A DNA stretch of 64,000 nt from Paucimonas lemoignei (GTDB taxonomy: Bacteria > Pseudomonadota > Gammaproteobacteria > Burkholderiales > Burkholderiaceae_D): NCBI RefSeq assembly GCF_004342585.1, contig NZ_SLZQ01000008.1, positions 62,001-126,000 of the forward strand, written 5' to 3'. The position numbers and the translations under genes were made by a program. A model generated the notes under the pieces. That model saw nothing but the letters and a program-made list of their open reading frames with translations, searched no databases and was not told the DNA's origin. Of this stretch, positions 56,508 through 64,000 are shown piece after piece. Numbering within the stretch: position 1 is the stretch's first letter; every line of letters starts with the position of its first letter.

Positions 56508-56625
56508 CAGTATTGAAATACTGAATTTGCATTAAAAGACTTGAAACTTGGAAATTCGTCCCAATCTGTGTAGGCCAGGAATATCCGCCCTACCGGGCAC
56601 AGACGACCATCACCAGGAGATCCCC

Positions 56626-57102
56626 GTGGCAGAAAGCCCTCCCGCCCTTAACCAGAGCGTCCCCGAGTTTTCCGCGCCGATGACCGGCGAACAGACATTT
56701 ACCCTGTCGGATTATCGTGGCAAGACCCTGGTATTGTATTTTTACCCGAAAGACAATACGCCTGGCTGCACTACAGAAAGCCTGCGCTTTCGCGATTTGC
56801 ATCCAGCCTTCAAAGCCGCGAATGCCGAGATTTTCGGCATCAGTCGCGACAGCATGCGTTCGCACGAGAATTTCAAGGGCAAGTTGGACATGCCTTTCGA
56901 TCTGATTTCAGATCCGGATGAAAGCCTCTGTTCCCTCTTCAACGTCATGAAACAAAAGATGATGTATGGGAAACAGGTGCGCGGTATTGAACGCAGCACT
57001 TTTGTGATTGACGGCAGCGGCAAATTGGTGAAAGAATGGCGTGGAGTGAAAGTCCCGGGACACGTGGACGAAGTACTGGAGTATGTGAAGACGCTTGCCT
57101 GA
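56626..57102 (+). CDS. bcp: Peroxiredoxin, Bcp family
   Basis: The GTG start at 56626, after AGGAG, gives 158 residues; the frame upstream is open but unlike Bcp. The peroxidatic cysteine is in DNTPGCTTE (C48). The residue at +5, cysteine in E. coli Bcp, is Leu here, so the resolving cysteine must be another (DESLCSLF) or a partner thiol. It reduces hydrogen peroxide and organic peroxides. It precedes phoH, a common pairing in this group, with a strong terminator between. Confidence 0.93.
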   Translation: MAESPPALNQSVPEFSAPMTGEQTFTLSDYRGKTLVLYFYPKDNTPGCTTESLRFRDLHPAFKAANAEIFGISRDSMRSHENFKGKLDMPFDLISDPDESLCSLFNVMKQKMMYGKQVRGIERSTFVIDGSGKLVKEWRGVKVPGHVDEVLEYVKTLA

Positions 57103-57140
57103 GTTGCCAAGTCTTTGAAATCGAAAATTATTCTACTTTT

Positions 57141-57189
57141 AAAAAAGCCGTTACCTGCGATGGTGCCAACCATCCGGAACGGCTTTTTT
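57141..57189 (+). terminator. Rho-independent terminator of bcp with inner hairpin
   Basis: AAAAAAGCCGTT (57141-57152) pairs with AACGGCTTTTTT (57178-57189). An inner GATGGT / ACCATC pair makes a second stem. The T-run is part of the right arm, so it may work in both directions. Confidence 0.88.
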
Positions 57190-57272
57190 GTTTCACCTTC
57201 CGTTTTTTCTGTATGGCTTGTGCCACGCCATGATCCAAGTGGCCTTTCTCCTACGTCTAAAGTGAGGTCTTG

Positions 57273-58937
57273 ATGCCCCTGCCCAAAATGCCGGCCAAAC
57301 CCGCAACGATCCTGTCTCCGACGGATTACCCGAAACTGGAAAAAGGAAAGCCCGCCAAACCTCTGACCCTGGTAGAAACCCCCGCCGTAGAAACTGCACC
57401 GCCTCTCGAGGCGCCCAGCGCCCGCAGCAAACTCCCCTCTTCCGAAGCCAAATCCCGCGGCAGCCGTCAGCAGAAAACCGTCGTGGATTCGCGCATCAAG
57501 TCGGCTGCCAGCCGCGTGGGCGACAAGCTCGGCGTGACCAAGCTGTTCGTGCTCGATACCAACGTGCTGATGCATGACCCGACTTCGCTGTTCCGCTTCG
57601 AGGAGCACGATGTCTTCCTGCCGATGATGACGCTGGAAGAACTCGACAACCACAAGAAGGGAATGTCGGAAGTGGCCCGCAATGCGCGCCAGGTATCGCG
57701 CTATCTGGACGAGCTCGTCAGCGGCACCGGCGAGCAGGAAATCGAGCACGGCATTCCGCTTTCCAAACTGGGAAACAAGGATGCCAAGGGATGCCTGTTC
57801 TTCCAGACCAAGCTGCAGGGCGGCACACTGCCCGAAGGCCTTCCCATGGGCAAAGGCGACAACCAGATCCTCGCCGTGGTGCGCGCTCTCGAAACCGAGT
57901 ACCCCAACCGCCCTATCGTGCTGGTGTCGAAGGACATCAACATGCGCATCAAGGCGCGGGCGATGGGCTTGCCGGCCGAGGAATACTTCAATGATCACGT
58001 GCTGGAAGATACCGACCTGCTGTATTCCGGCGTCATGCAATTGCCTGATGATTTCTGGAACAAGCATGGCAAGGGCATGGAATCCTGGCAGGAGAACAAG
58101 AACGGCGTCAATGCGATGTTTTACCGCATCACCGGCCCCCTGGTGCCGTCGATGCTGGTAAACCAGTTCGTGTACCTGGAGCCGAAGAACGGTGAAGCGT
58201 CCTTCTATGGCCAGGTCAGGCAAATCAACGGCAAGACTGCGGTGATCCAGACGCTGCGCGACTACAGCCACAACAAGAACAATGTCTGGGGCATCACGGC
58301 ACGCAACCGCGAGCAGAATTACGCCCTCAATATCCTGATGAACCCGGAGTGCGACTTCGTCACGCTGCTGGGCCAGGCGGGTACCGGCAAGACCTTGCTG
58401 GCGCTGGCAGCAGGTCTGGCGCAGGTACTGGAAACCAAGCTCTACAATGAAATCATCGTCACCCGCGTCACCGTGCCGGTGGGCGAGGATATCGGTTTCC
58501 TGCCGGGCACCGAGGAGGAAAAAATGTCGCCGTGGATGGGCGCCTTCGACGATAACCTCGAAGTGCTCAACAAGTCGGATTCCGATGCCGGCGAATGGGG
58601 CCGCGCCGCCACGCAAGACCTGATCCGTTCACGCATCAAGATCAAGTCGATGAGCTTCATGCGCGGCCGCACCTTCGTCAATAAATATCTCATCATCGAC
58701 GAAGCGCAGAATCTTACGCCCAAGCAGATGAAGACATTGGTGACGCGCGCCGGTCCCGGCACAAAGATCGTTTGCCTGGGCAATATCGCGCAGATCGATA
58801 CGCCCTACCTCACCGAGGGCTCGAGCGGCCTGACCTACGTGGTCGACCGCTTCAAGGGTTGGCCCCATGGTGGCCACATCACCCTGGCGCGCGGCGAACG
58901 CTCGCGCCTAGCGGACTACGCCAGCGACGTGTTGTAA
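57273..58937 (+). CDS. phoH: PhoH-family ATPase with N-terminal PIN domain
   Basis: The ATG at 57273, five bases after GAGG, gives 554 residues. A Pro/Lys-rich start of about 90 residues precedes a PIN domain (about 92-240; FVLDTNVLMHDP, VSKDINMR supply acidic residues) and a PhoH ATPase (about 340-540, Walker A GQAGTGKT). This fusion is the PhoH2 type, reported to be an RNA helicase/ribonuclease. It is not directly shown to be phosphate-controlled here. It follows bcp and ends with a strong terminator. Confidence 0.94.
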   Translation: MPLPKMPAKPATILSPTDYPKLEKGKPAKPLTLVETPAVETAPPLEAPSARSKLPSSEAKSRGSRQQKTVVDSRIKSAASRVGDKLGVTKLFVLDTNVLMHDPTSLFRFEEHDVFLPMMTLEELDNHKKGMSEVARNARQVSRYLDELVSGTGEQEIEHGIPLSKLGNKDAKGCLFFQTKLQGGTLPEGLPMGKGDNQILAVVRALETEYPNRPIVLVSKDINMRIKARAMGLPAEEYFNDHVLEDTDLLYSGVMQLPDDFWNKHGKGMESWQENKNGVNAMFYRITGPLVPSMLVNQFVYLEPKNGEASFYGQVRQINGKTAVIQTLRDYSHNKNNVWGITARNREQNYALNILMNPECDFVTLLGQAGTGKTLLALAAGLAQVLETKLYNEIIVTRVTVPVGEDIGFLPGTEEEKMSPWMGAFDDNLEVLNKSDSDAGEWGRAATQDLIRSRIKIKSMSFMRGRTFVNKYLIIDEAQNLTPKQMKTLVTRAGPGTKIVCLGNIAQIDTPYLTEGSSGLTYVVDRFKGWPHGGHITLARGERSRLADYASDVL

Positions 58938-58978
58938 GTCTTGATGCCGGCTGCGCAAGCCGGCAGACGGAGGGAAGC

Positions 58979-59008
58979 AAAAAGCCTGCTTCATCAAGCA
59001 GGCTTTTT
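58979..59008 (+). terminator. Rho-independent terminator of phoH
   Basis: AAAAAGCCTGCTT (58979-58991) pairs with AAGCAGGCTTTTT (58996-59008) across CATC. A smaller GCCGGCT / AGCCGGC hairpin lies just before, near 58946-58964. Confidence 0.92.
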
Positions 59009-59102
59009 TCATGACAAGGAATGTAAACGAGCATGCGGCAAGTCTACTCTCTATATACTGCTTCCTTCTCAATTTTCGCGCTAACCGAAAGGCCATGATC
59101 TC

Positions 59103-61490
59103 ATGGATAGCCCTGCTGTATCTGCACTTGCATTCCTAGCCGATGGTGGAGATACCGGCGCCTTGATGCGCAACCATGACTGGTCGACATCGCCTCTCGG
59201 CTCACCCGCGTCATGGCCACAATCCTTGCGCTCCATCGTCGGGTTGATACTGAACTCGAAATTTCCCATGTTCGTCGCCTGGGGCTCGGAACTTGGTTTT
59301 CTGTATAACGACGCCTACGCGGAAATCCTGGAAGCCAAACATCCCGCAGCGATTGGCCGACGCTTTCAGGATATCTGGGCTGAAATCTGGGATGACATCC
59401 ATCCCATCATTGCTCAGGCCATGCAAGGCATTTCGACCTACCATCGAAATCTGCCGTTGACCATGAACCGCAACGGGTACGAAGAACAAACCTGGTTCAC
59501 CTTTTCCTATTCTCCGGTGCGCGAGGAGAGCGGCAAGGTGGCTGGCATGTTTTGCGCCGTTACCGAAACCACGGACCAGATGCTGGCAGAACGCCACCGC
59601 GCCGAGGAGCACGAGCGCCTGCGTAACCTGTTCCAGCAGGCGCCCGGTTTTATCGCGGTACTGCGCGGCCCTCTCCACATTTTTGATATCGCCAATGACG
59701 CCTATCTCCGCCTCGTCGGACATCGTGACATCCTTGGCAAACCCGTCCGCGAAGCGCTGCCGGAATTGGAGGGCCAACACTTTTTCGAACACCTGGACCA
59801 GGTTTATGCCACCGGCGAACCGTTTTTCGGAAAAGAGCTGCCCGCCATGCTGCAGCGCCAGGCAAATGGCCCGCTGGAACAGCGCTTCGTCAGCTTCATT
59901 TATCAGCCCACGGTCGACCATCGGGGCATTATTTCCGGCATTTTTGTCGAAGGAAGCGATGTCACGGAAGGCGTACAGGCGCATCGTGCGCTGAAGGAAA
60001 GCGAGCAGCGGTTGCGGCAACTCGCCAATACCATTCCACAGCTGGCCTGGATGGCCGATCCTGACGGCAGGGTGCACTGGTACAACGACAGGTGTTACGA
60101 ATACACCGGACTGCGGCCGGAGGAATTGCGAGGATGGGGCTGGCAGCGGGCCCATCACCCGGACGCCGTGCCGAGCGTGAGCGAGAAATGGAAGAGATCC
60201 ATCGAAAGCGGCCAGCCGTTCGAGATGTCGTTTCCTCTGCGCGCCGCCAACGGCGAATACCACTCGTTCTTTACCCGCGCCGCGCCGTTGCGTGATGCGG
60301 CGGGCAATATTGTCCAGTGGTTCGGCACAAGCACCGACATTACCCCGCTCGAGTTGGCGAAAAATGAACTGAAAGAAGCCAATCGACGCAAGGACGAATT
60401 CCTCGCGATGCTGGCGCACGAATTGCGCAATCCCCTGGCCCCCATCTCGACTGCAGCCGAACTTCTCAAGTTGAGCGCGTCCGATGAGGGCCGGGTTCGC
60501 AAGACCAGCGATATCATTACCCGGCAAGTCAAGCACATGACCGGCCTGGTCGATGATTTGCTCGACGTTTCCAGGGTGACGCGCGGACTCGTCACCCTGC
60601 ATGACGAAACGCTCAGCATCAATGGCTTGCTGACGGAAGCCATCGAACAGGTGCATGGCATCATGGAAACGAAACGCCACCATTTCAGTGTCGATTTCCC
60701 CGAGGAGCCGGTATTCGTCCGGGGCGACCGTACACGCCTGATCCAGGTCTTCGCCAATATTCTTAACAACGCGGCCAAATACACACCGGCCGAGGGACGC
60801 ATCACGCTGTACCTCGGCGCCGATGCTGAACACGTTGAAGTTGCGGTAATCGACAACGGCGCAGGGATCGCGCCAACCCTGCTGCCCTACATATTCGAAC
60901 TGTTTACGCAGGCGGAGAGGTCGGCAGACCGGGCGCAAGGCGGACTGGGCTTGGGCCTAGCGCTGGCCAAAAGCCTGGTGGAACTCCAGGGCGGCACGGT
61001 ATCGGCGCAAAGCCGCGGATTGGGAAATGGAAGCACGTTTACCGTTCGCTTGCCGCGCGTGAGCCGCCCCGACTCGGACACTGCCCAGCAGAATGTGCGG
61101 AGCGGATTGCCGCATCAATCCGGCAAGGCCAAAGTTCTGATCGTCGACGACAACAGGGATGCCGCCGAAATGCTGTCGCTATTGCTCGAATCCCTGGGAC
61201 ACGAAGTGGAAATAGCTTACCGTCCGCACGATGCCTTGTCTGCCGCCCAACGTAGCGCGCCTTCCGCCCTGTTCCTTGACATCGGCTTGCCGGACATGGA
61301 TGGCTATGAATTGGCGCGGCGGATACGCGCGCTTCCGGAAACGTCAAAGTCACTGATTGTTGCGGTGACCGGGTATGGTCAGCCCAAAGACAGAGAACGC
61401 GCGATGCGAGCGGGATTTGACTACCACCTGGTCAAGCCCGCCGCGCTGAACGACGTCCTCGACGTGCTCACGAAGCTCAAGCCTCAATAG
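59103..61490 (+). CDS. PAS-containing hybrid histidine kinase with C-terminal receiver
   Basis: This 795-residue soluble protein has three PAS-like regions (about 30-160, 175-300 and 305-420), HisKA with the phosphorylated His in LAHELRNPLAP near residue 440, a HATPase domain (NILNNAAKYTP, DNGAGIAP, GGLGLGLALAK) and a C-terminal receiver (about 675-795) with the acceptor Asp in LFLDIGLPDMDG and VKPAA. No membrane segment is seen, so the signal is probably sensed in the cytoplasm. No regulator gene lies beside it. A weak AAAGG site lies about 12 bases upstream. Confidence 0.95.
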   Translation: MDSPAVSALAFLADGGDTGALMRNHDWSTSPLGSPASWPQSLRSIVGLILNSKFPMFVAWGSELGFLYNDAYAEILEAKHPAAIGRRFQDIWAEIWDDIHPIIAQAMQGISTYHRNLPLTMNRNGYEEQTWFTFSYSPVREESGKVAGMFCAVTETTDQMLAERHRAEEHERLRNLFQQAPGFIAVLRGPLHIFDIANDAYLRLVGHRDILGKPVREALPELEGQHFFEHLDQVYATGEPFFGKELPAMLQRQANGPLEQRFVSFIYQPTVDHRGIISGIFVEGSDVTEGVQAHRALKESEQRLRQLANTIPQLAWMADPDGRVHWYNDRCYEYTGLRPEELRGWGWQRAHHPDAVPSVSEKWKRSIESGQPFEMSFPLRAANGEYHSFFTRAAPLRDAAGNIVQWFGTSTDITPLELAKNELKEANRRKDEFLAMLAHELRNPLAPISTAAELLKLSASDEGRVRKTSDIITRQVKHMTGLVDDLLDVSRVTRGLVTLHDETLSINGLLTEAIEQVHGIMETKRHHFSVDFPEEPVFVRGDRTRLIQVFANILNNAAKYTPAEGRITLYLGADAEHVEVAVIDNGAGIAPTLLPYIFELFTQAERSADRAQGGLGLGLALAKSLVELQGGTVSAQSRGLGNGSTFTVRLPRVSRPDSDTAQQNVRSGLPHQSGKAKVLIVDDNRDAAEMLSLLLESLGHEVEIAYRPHDALSAAQRSAPSALFLDIGLPDMDGYELARRIRALPETSKSLIVAVTGYGQPKDRERAMRAGFDYHLVKPAALNDVLDVLTKLKPQ

Positions 61491-61531
61491 TAAGCGCGAC
61501 AAAATACCCGCTAATAGCCCTGCCAACCAAC

Positions 61532-61576
61532 AAAAAAACCCCTGATTCGATGCCATGGCATACAAAATCAGGGGTT
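61532..61576. terminator. Bidirectional terminator between the hybrid kinase and pit
   Basis: AACCCCTGATT (61537-61547) pairs with AATCAGGGGTT (61566-61576); an inner ATGCCATGGCAT palindrome folds the loop. On the minus strand a run of seven T (61538-61532) follows, ending pit. Confidence 0.88.
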
Positions 61577-61596
61577 ATCGGTTGGGCCGCCAGGAA

Positions 61597-62604
61597 TTAC
61601 AGGATCAAGGTACCGATCCACCAGGCGATCGCTGCCATGAAAGCCGATGCCGGGATAGTAAAGATCCAGGCCCAGACGATATTACCGGCCACGCCCCAGC
61701 GCACCGCCGACATCTTCCTGGCCGAGCCAACCCCGACGATGGCGCCGGTAATGGTATGCGTGGTGGAAACCGGTACGCCCAGCGCTGTTGCCACGAACAG
61801 CGTGATGGCGCCGCCGGTCTCGGCGCAGAAGCCGCCAACGGGTTTGAGCTTGGTGATCTTCTGGCCCATGGTCTTGACGATGCGCCAGCCGCCGAACAGC
61901 GTGCCCAGGCCGATGGCCATGTAGCAGCAGATGATCACCCACAGCGGCAACGGATCCTTCGCGGTCGTCACGCCGGCGGCGATCAGCAGCATCCAGATGA
62001 TGCCCATGGTCTTTTGCGCATCATTGCCGCCGTGACCCAGACTATACATCGATGCGGAAATAAGCTGCAGGCGGCGGAACCACTTGTCCACCTTGCCGGG
62101 CGTGCTGCGCACAAATAGCCACGACACCAGCACCATCATCATGGTGCCGAAGATGAAGCCCAGCAGCGGCGACAATACGATGAAGCTGATGGTCTTGATG
62201 AGGCCCGAGGCAACCAGCGAGCCGGTGCCGGCCTTGGCTACCGCCGCGCCGACCAGGCCGCCGATCAGGGCATGCGAAGACGAGGATGGAATGCCGTAAT
62301 ACCAGGTGATGGCATTCCAGGCAATGGCGCCGACCAGCGCACCGAATACCACGTAATGGTCCACCACGTTCGGATCGATGGTGCCTTTTCCGACCGTCGT
62401 CGCTACCTTGAGGTGGAAGATGAAAATCGCGACGAAGTTGAAAAATGCCGCCATCATGACTGCCGTCTGCGGTCGCAGCACGCCGGTGGAAACGACCGTG
62501 GCGATGGCATTGGCAGCGTCATGGAAGCCGTTCATGAAATCGAACAGCAACGCCAGCAGGATCAAGAAACCCAGGACGTAAATACTGATTTGTAATGTCT
62601 GCAT
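61597..62604 (-). CDS. pit: Low-affinity inorganic phosphate transporter, Pit family
   Basis: The start at 62604 gives 335 residues; a start 19 codons earlier is less like the family. About ten hydrophobic segments are seen, with the two inverted Pit signatures: LFDFMNGFHDAANAIAT near residue 20 and YSLGHGGNDAQKTMG near 195. It imports phosphate, usually as a metal complex, using the proton gradient. It follows the DUF47 gene by 13 bases, a typical pairing. Confidence 0.95.
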   Translation of the reverse strand: MQTLQISIYVLGFLILLALLFDFMNGFHDAANAIATVVSTGVLRPQTAVMMAAFFNFVAIFIFHLKVATTVGKGTIDPNVVDHYVVFGALVGAIAWNAITWYYGIPSSSSHALIGGLVGAAVAKAGTGSLVASGLIKTISFIVLSPLLGFIFGTMMMVLVSWLFVRSTPGKVDKWFRRLQLISASMYSLGHGGNDAQKTMGIIWMLLIAAGVTTAKDPLPLWVIICCYMAIGLGTLFGGWRIVKTMGQKITKLKPVGGFCAETGGAITLFVATALGVPVSTTHTITGAIVGVGSARKMSAVRWGVAGNIVWAWIFTIPASAFMAAIAWWIGTLIL

Positions 62605-62617
62605 GGATTCCGACCGC

Positions 62618-63244
62618 TTATGCGTTTTCGACGATAATGGCCTGCAGAATATTGGCAACATCCTCGCAACGGTCCGTCACCGTTTCCAGGATTTCATAGA
62701 TTGCCTTGTACTTGATGAGGTTGCGCACGTCCGGCTCTTCGCGGAACAGCTTGGACATGGCGGCACGCATGACGTGATCGGCATCGGCCTCGAGACGGTC
62801 GATCTCGGTGCAGATTTCCAGGATGCGGCGCGAGTTATCCATATTGTGCAGCAAGCTCACCGCTTCCTTGACCTTCTGGGCGGACGCAAGACACAGTTCC
62901 GCCAGGCGCTTGGCTTCCGGCGTGGTATTGGTGATGTCGTACAACGACACGGTTTGCGCACCGTCCTCTAGCAGGTCGAGAATATCATCCATGCGCGTGA
63001 TCAACTGGTGAATATCTTCACGATCCAGCGGCGTGATGAACGTCTTGTGCAGCATATCGATCGTGGTATGCGTCACCTTGTCAGCCTGCTTTTCGATGCT
63101 TTCGATCGCATGCACGCGATTTTCCAGGTCATCGAAATTGGTCATCATGGCGACCATTTCCGCAGCGCCCTTGACGCACAATTCGGCGTGCTCATTGAAA
63201 TAATCGAAGAATTTGCCTTCCGTGGGCATCAATCGTCCGAACAT
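62618..63244 (-). CDS. DUF47/PhoU-like regulator of Pit
   Basis: This 208-residue helical protein is of the DUF47 family, related to PhoU. Family segments include FFDYFNEHAELC near the start, LITRMDDILDLLEDGAQ near residue 85 and YEILETVTDRCEDVANIL near the end. It probably binds metals and controls the phosphate transporter encoded 13 bases downstream. The start is 43 bases after the dnaB stop on the same strand. Confidence 0.94.
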   Translation of the reverse strand: MFGRLMPTEGKFFDYFNEHAELCVKGAAEMVAMMTNFDDLENRVHAIESIEKQADKVTHTTIDMLHKTFITPLDREDIHQLITRMDDILDLLEDGAQTVSLYDITNTTPEAKRLAELCLASAQKVKEAVSLLHNMDNSRRILEICTEIDRLEADADHVMRAAMSKLFREEPDVRNLIKYKAIYEILETVTDRCEDVANILQAIIVENA

Positions 63245-63287
63245 GGTTTGCTCTCTTCCGAAGTTGTAGTCTTGTCAATAGTGATGG

Positions 63288-64000
63288 TTATTCGCTGTCC
63301 ATGAAGGCTGAGCCGGCGCCGGCATAATTCACGAACTTGGTGTACTGGCCGAGGAAGGTCAACCGCACCGTGCCGATCGGACCATTACGCTGTTTGCCGA
63401 TGATGATCTCGGCCGCATCCTGGTCGGGCGTGTCGGGGTTGTACACCTTGTCTCGGTAAACGAACAAAATGACGTCGGCATCTTGTTCGATAGCACCGGA
63501 TTCGCGCAAGTCGGACATCACCGGTCGCTTGTTGGGACGCTGTTCCAGCGAACGGTTCAACTGGGACAGTGCAATCACCGGGCAATTCAGTTCCTTGGCC
63601 AATCCTTTGAGGCTTCGCGAAATTTCCGAGATTTCGGTGGCGCGGTTTTCACCGGCAGAATTACCGGACATCAGCTGCAGGTAGTCGATGATGATCAAGC
63701 CCAGACGGCCGCATTGCCTGGAAAGACGGCGCGCACGGGCACGCAGCTCGATGGGGTTCAATGCCGGTGTTTCATCGATGAAGATCTGGGCATCGTTCAG
63801 CTTCTGGATGGCATGCGTCAGGCGCGGCCAATCCTCGTCGATCAGGCGGCCGGTGCGCAGGCGGTGCTGGTCGAGCTTGCCGATCGAGCCCAGCATACGC
63901 ATGGCCAGCTGGGTGCCGCCCATTTCCATCGAAAAGATCGCCACTGGCAAACCGCTCTCGATGGCGACGTTTTCGCCGATGTTGACAGAAAACGCAGTCT
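63288..64000 (-). CDS. dnaB: Replicative DNA helicase DnaB, C-terminal part (5' end beyond window)
   Basis: The frame continues past the right edge, so about the last 237 codons are visible. They form the RecA-like helicase domain after Walker A: TAFSVNIGENVAIESG, then the Walker B region LIIIDYLQLMSG, ALSQLNRSLEQRPNKRP and the arginine-bearing SGAIEQDADVILFVYR. DnaB unwinds DNA at the replication fork. The ORF-like start at 63950 is internal. The DUF47-pit pair follows on the same strand. Confidence 0.96.
   Translation of the reverse strand, partial: TAFSVNIGENVAIESGLPVAIFSMEMGGTQLAMRMLGSIGKLDQHRLRTGRLIDEDWPRLTHAIQKLNDAQIFIDETPALNPIELRARARRLSRQCGRLGLIIIDYLQLMSGNSAGENRATEISEISRSLKGLAKELNCPVIALSQLNRSLEQRPNKRPVMSDLRESGAIEQDADVILFVYRDKVYNPDTPDQDAAEIIIGKQRNGPIGTVRLTFLGQYTKFVNYAGAGSAFMDSE

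Noticed and set aside
57270-57272. TTG directly before the phoH ATG as start
   Set aside because: The ATG at 57273 has correct spacing from GAGG; the TTG would be one codon closer with no advantage.
56742-58616. 624-residue frame antisense to bcp and phoH
   Set aside because: It crosses a strong terminator and two well-supported genes, and has no family features.
59211-60938. 575-residue frame antisense to the hybrid kinase
   Set aside because: The opposite strand encodes clear PAS, HisKA and HATPase motifs; this frame has none.

Overview
The window reads as core chromosome of a betaproteobacterium, most likely a member of the Burkholderiales close to Oxalobacteraceae (Herminiimonas, Janthinobacterium or Collimonas type). 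The reasons are gene order (yicC facing a kinase/phosphatase/rph cluster; gmk-rpoZ-spoT convergent with greB; alaA-hom-thrC-moeA-moaD-moaE; bcp followed by phoH; pit/DUF47 beside dnaB) and protein sequences typical of that group. The genus is an inference. I see no phage, insertion sequence, integrase, CRISPR array or rRNA. There is one tRNA, tRNA-Ser(UGA).

Layout. 1-6.65 kb: a NarL-type response regulator cut by the window edge, a sigma-54 activator without a receiver domain, and the conserved starvation operon prkA-yeaH-spoVR. 6.7-9.8 kb: five small orphan genes with good ribosome sites in AT-rich DNA, plus a hemerythrin. 10-15.2 kb: a seven-bladed FG-GAP lipoprotein built on an exact 207-bp DNA period, two SGNH hydrolases, a GST-like protein and a small membrane protein. 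15.5-25.4 kb (minus strand): tRNA-Ser, hemW, rdgB, then a TonB receptor, BNR-propeller, thioredoxin and DUF2946 cluster, then rph, a PP2C phosphatase and a Ser/Thr kinase. The receptor cluster appears to be inserted between rph and rdgB. 25.5-32.7 kb: yicC, gmk, rpoZ, spoT, greB, an EAL-like/HDOD protein and rlmJ. 32.8-43.9 kb: aceA, rraA, a divergent MFS/AraC pair, ilvD, two minor envelope proteins, a bacteriophytochrome kinase and a host-attachment-family protein. 44-49.9 kb: clpB with a clear sigma-32 promoter, dps, a CDF transporter, then crcB, moaE and moaD. 49.9-57.1 kb: moeA, thrC, a GNAT enzyme, hom and alaA as one long minus-strand operon, then an Mth938-like protein and bcp. 57.2-64 kb: a PIN-PhoH ATPase, a hybrid histidine kinase, a Pit phosphate transporter with its DUF47 partner, and the C-terminal part of dnaB.

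Much of the window concerns stress and starvation. PrkA/YeaH/SpoVR, SpoT with the omega subunit, GreB, ClpB, Dps, Bcp, PhoH, the Ser/Thr kinase-phosphatase pair and isocitrate lyase all belong to that theme. The less charted parts are the small-gene cluster at 6.7-9.8 kb, the possible copper or other metal uptake cluster at 17.5-22.6 kb, and the repeat-built propeller lipoprotein. Several starts were moved from the longest reading frame because a Shine-Dalgarno site or family alignment supports a different codon. Three of these are TTG starts (yeaH, the Ser/Thr kinase and yicC).
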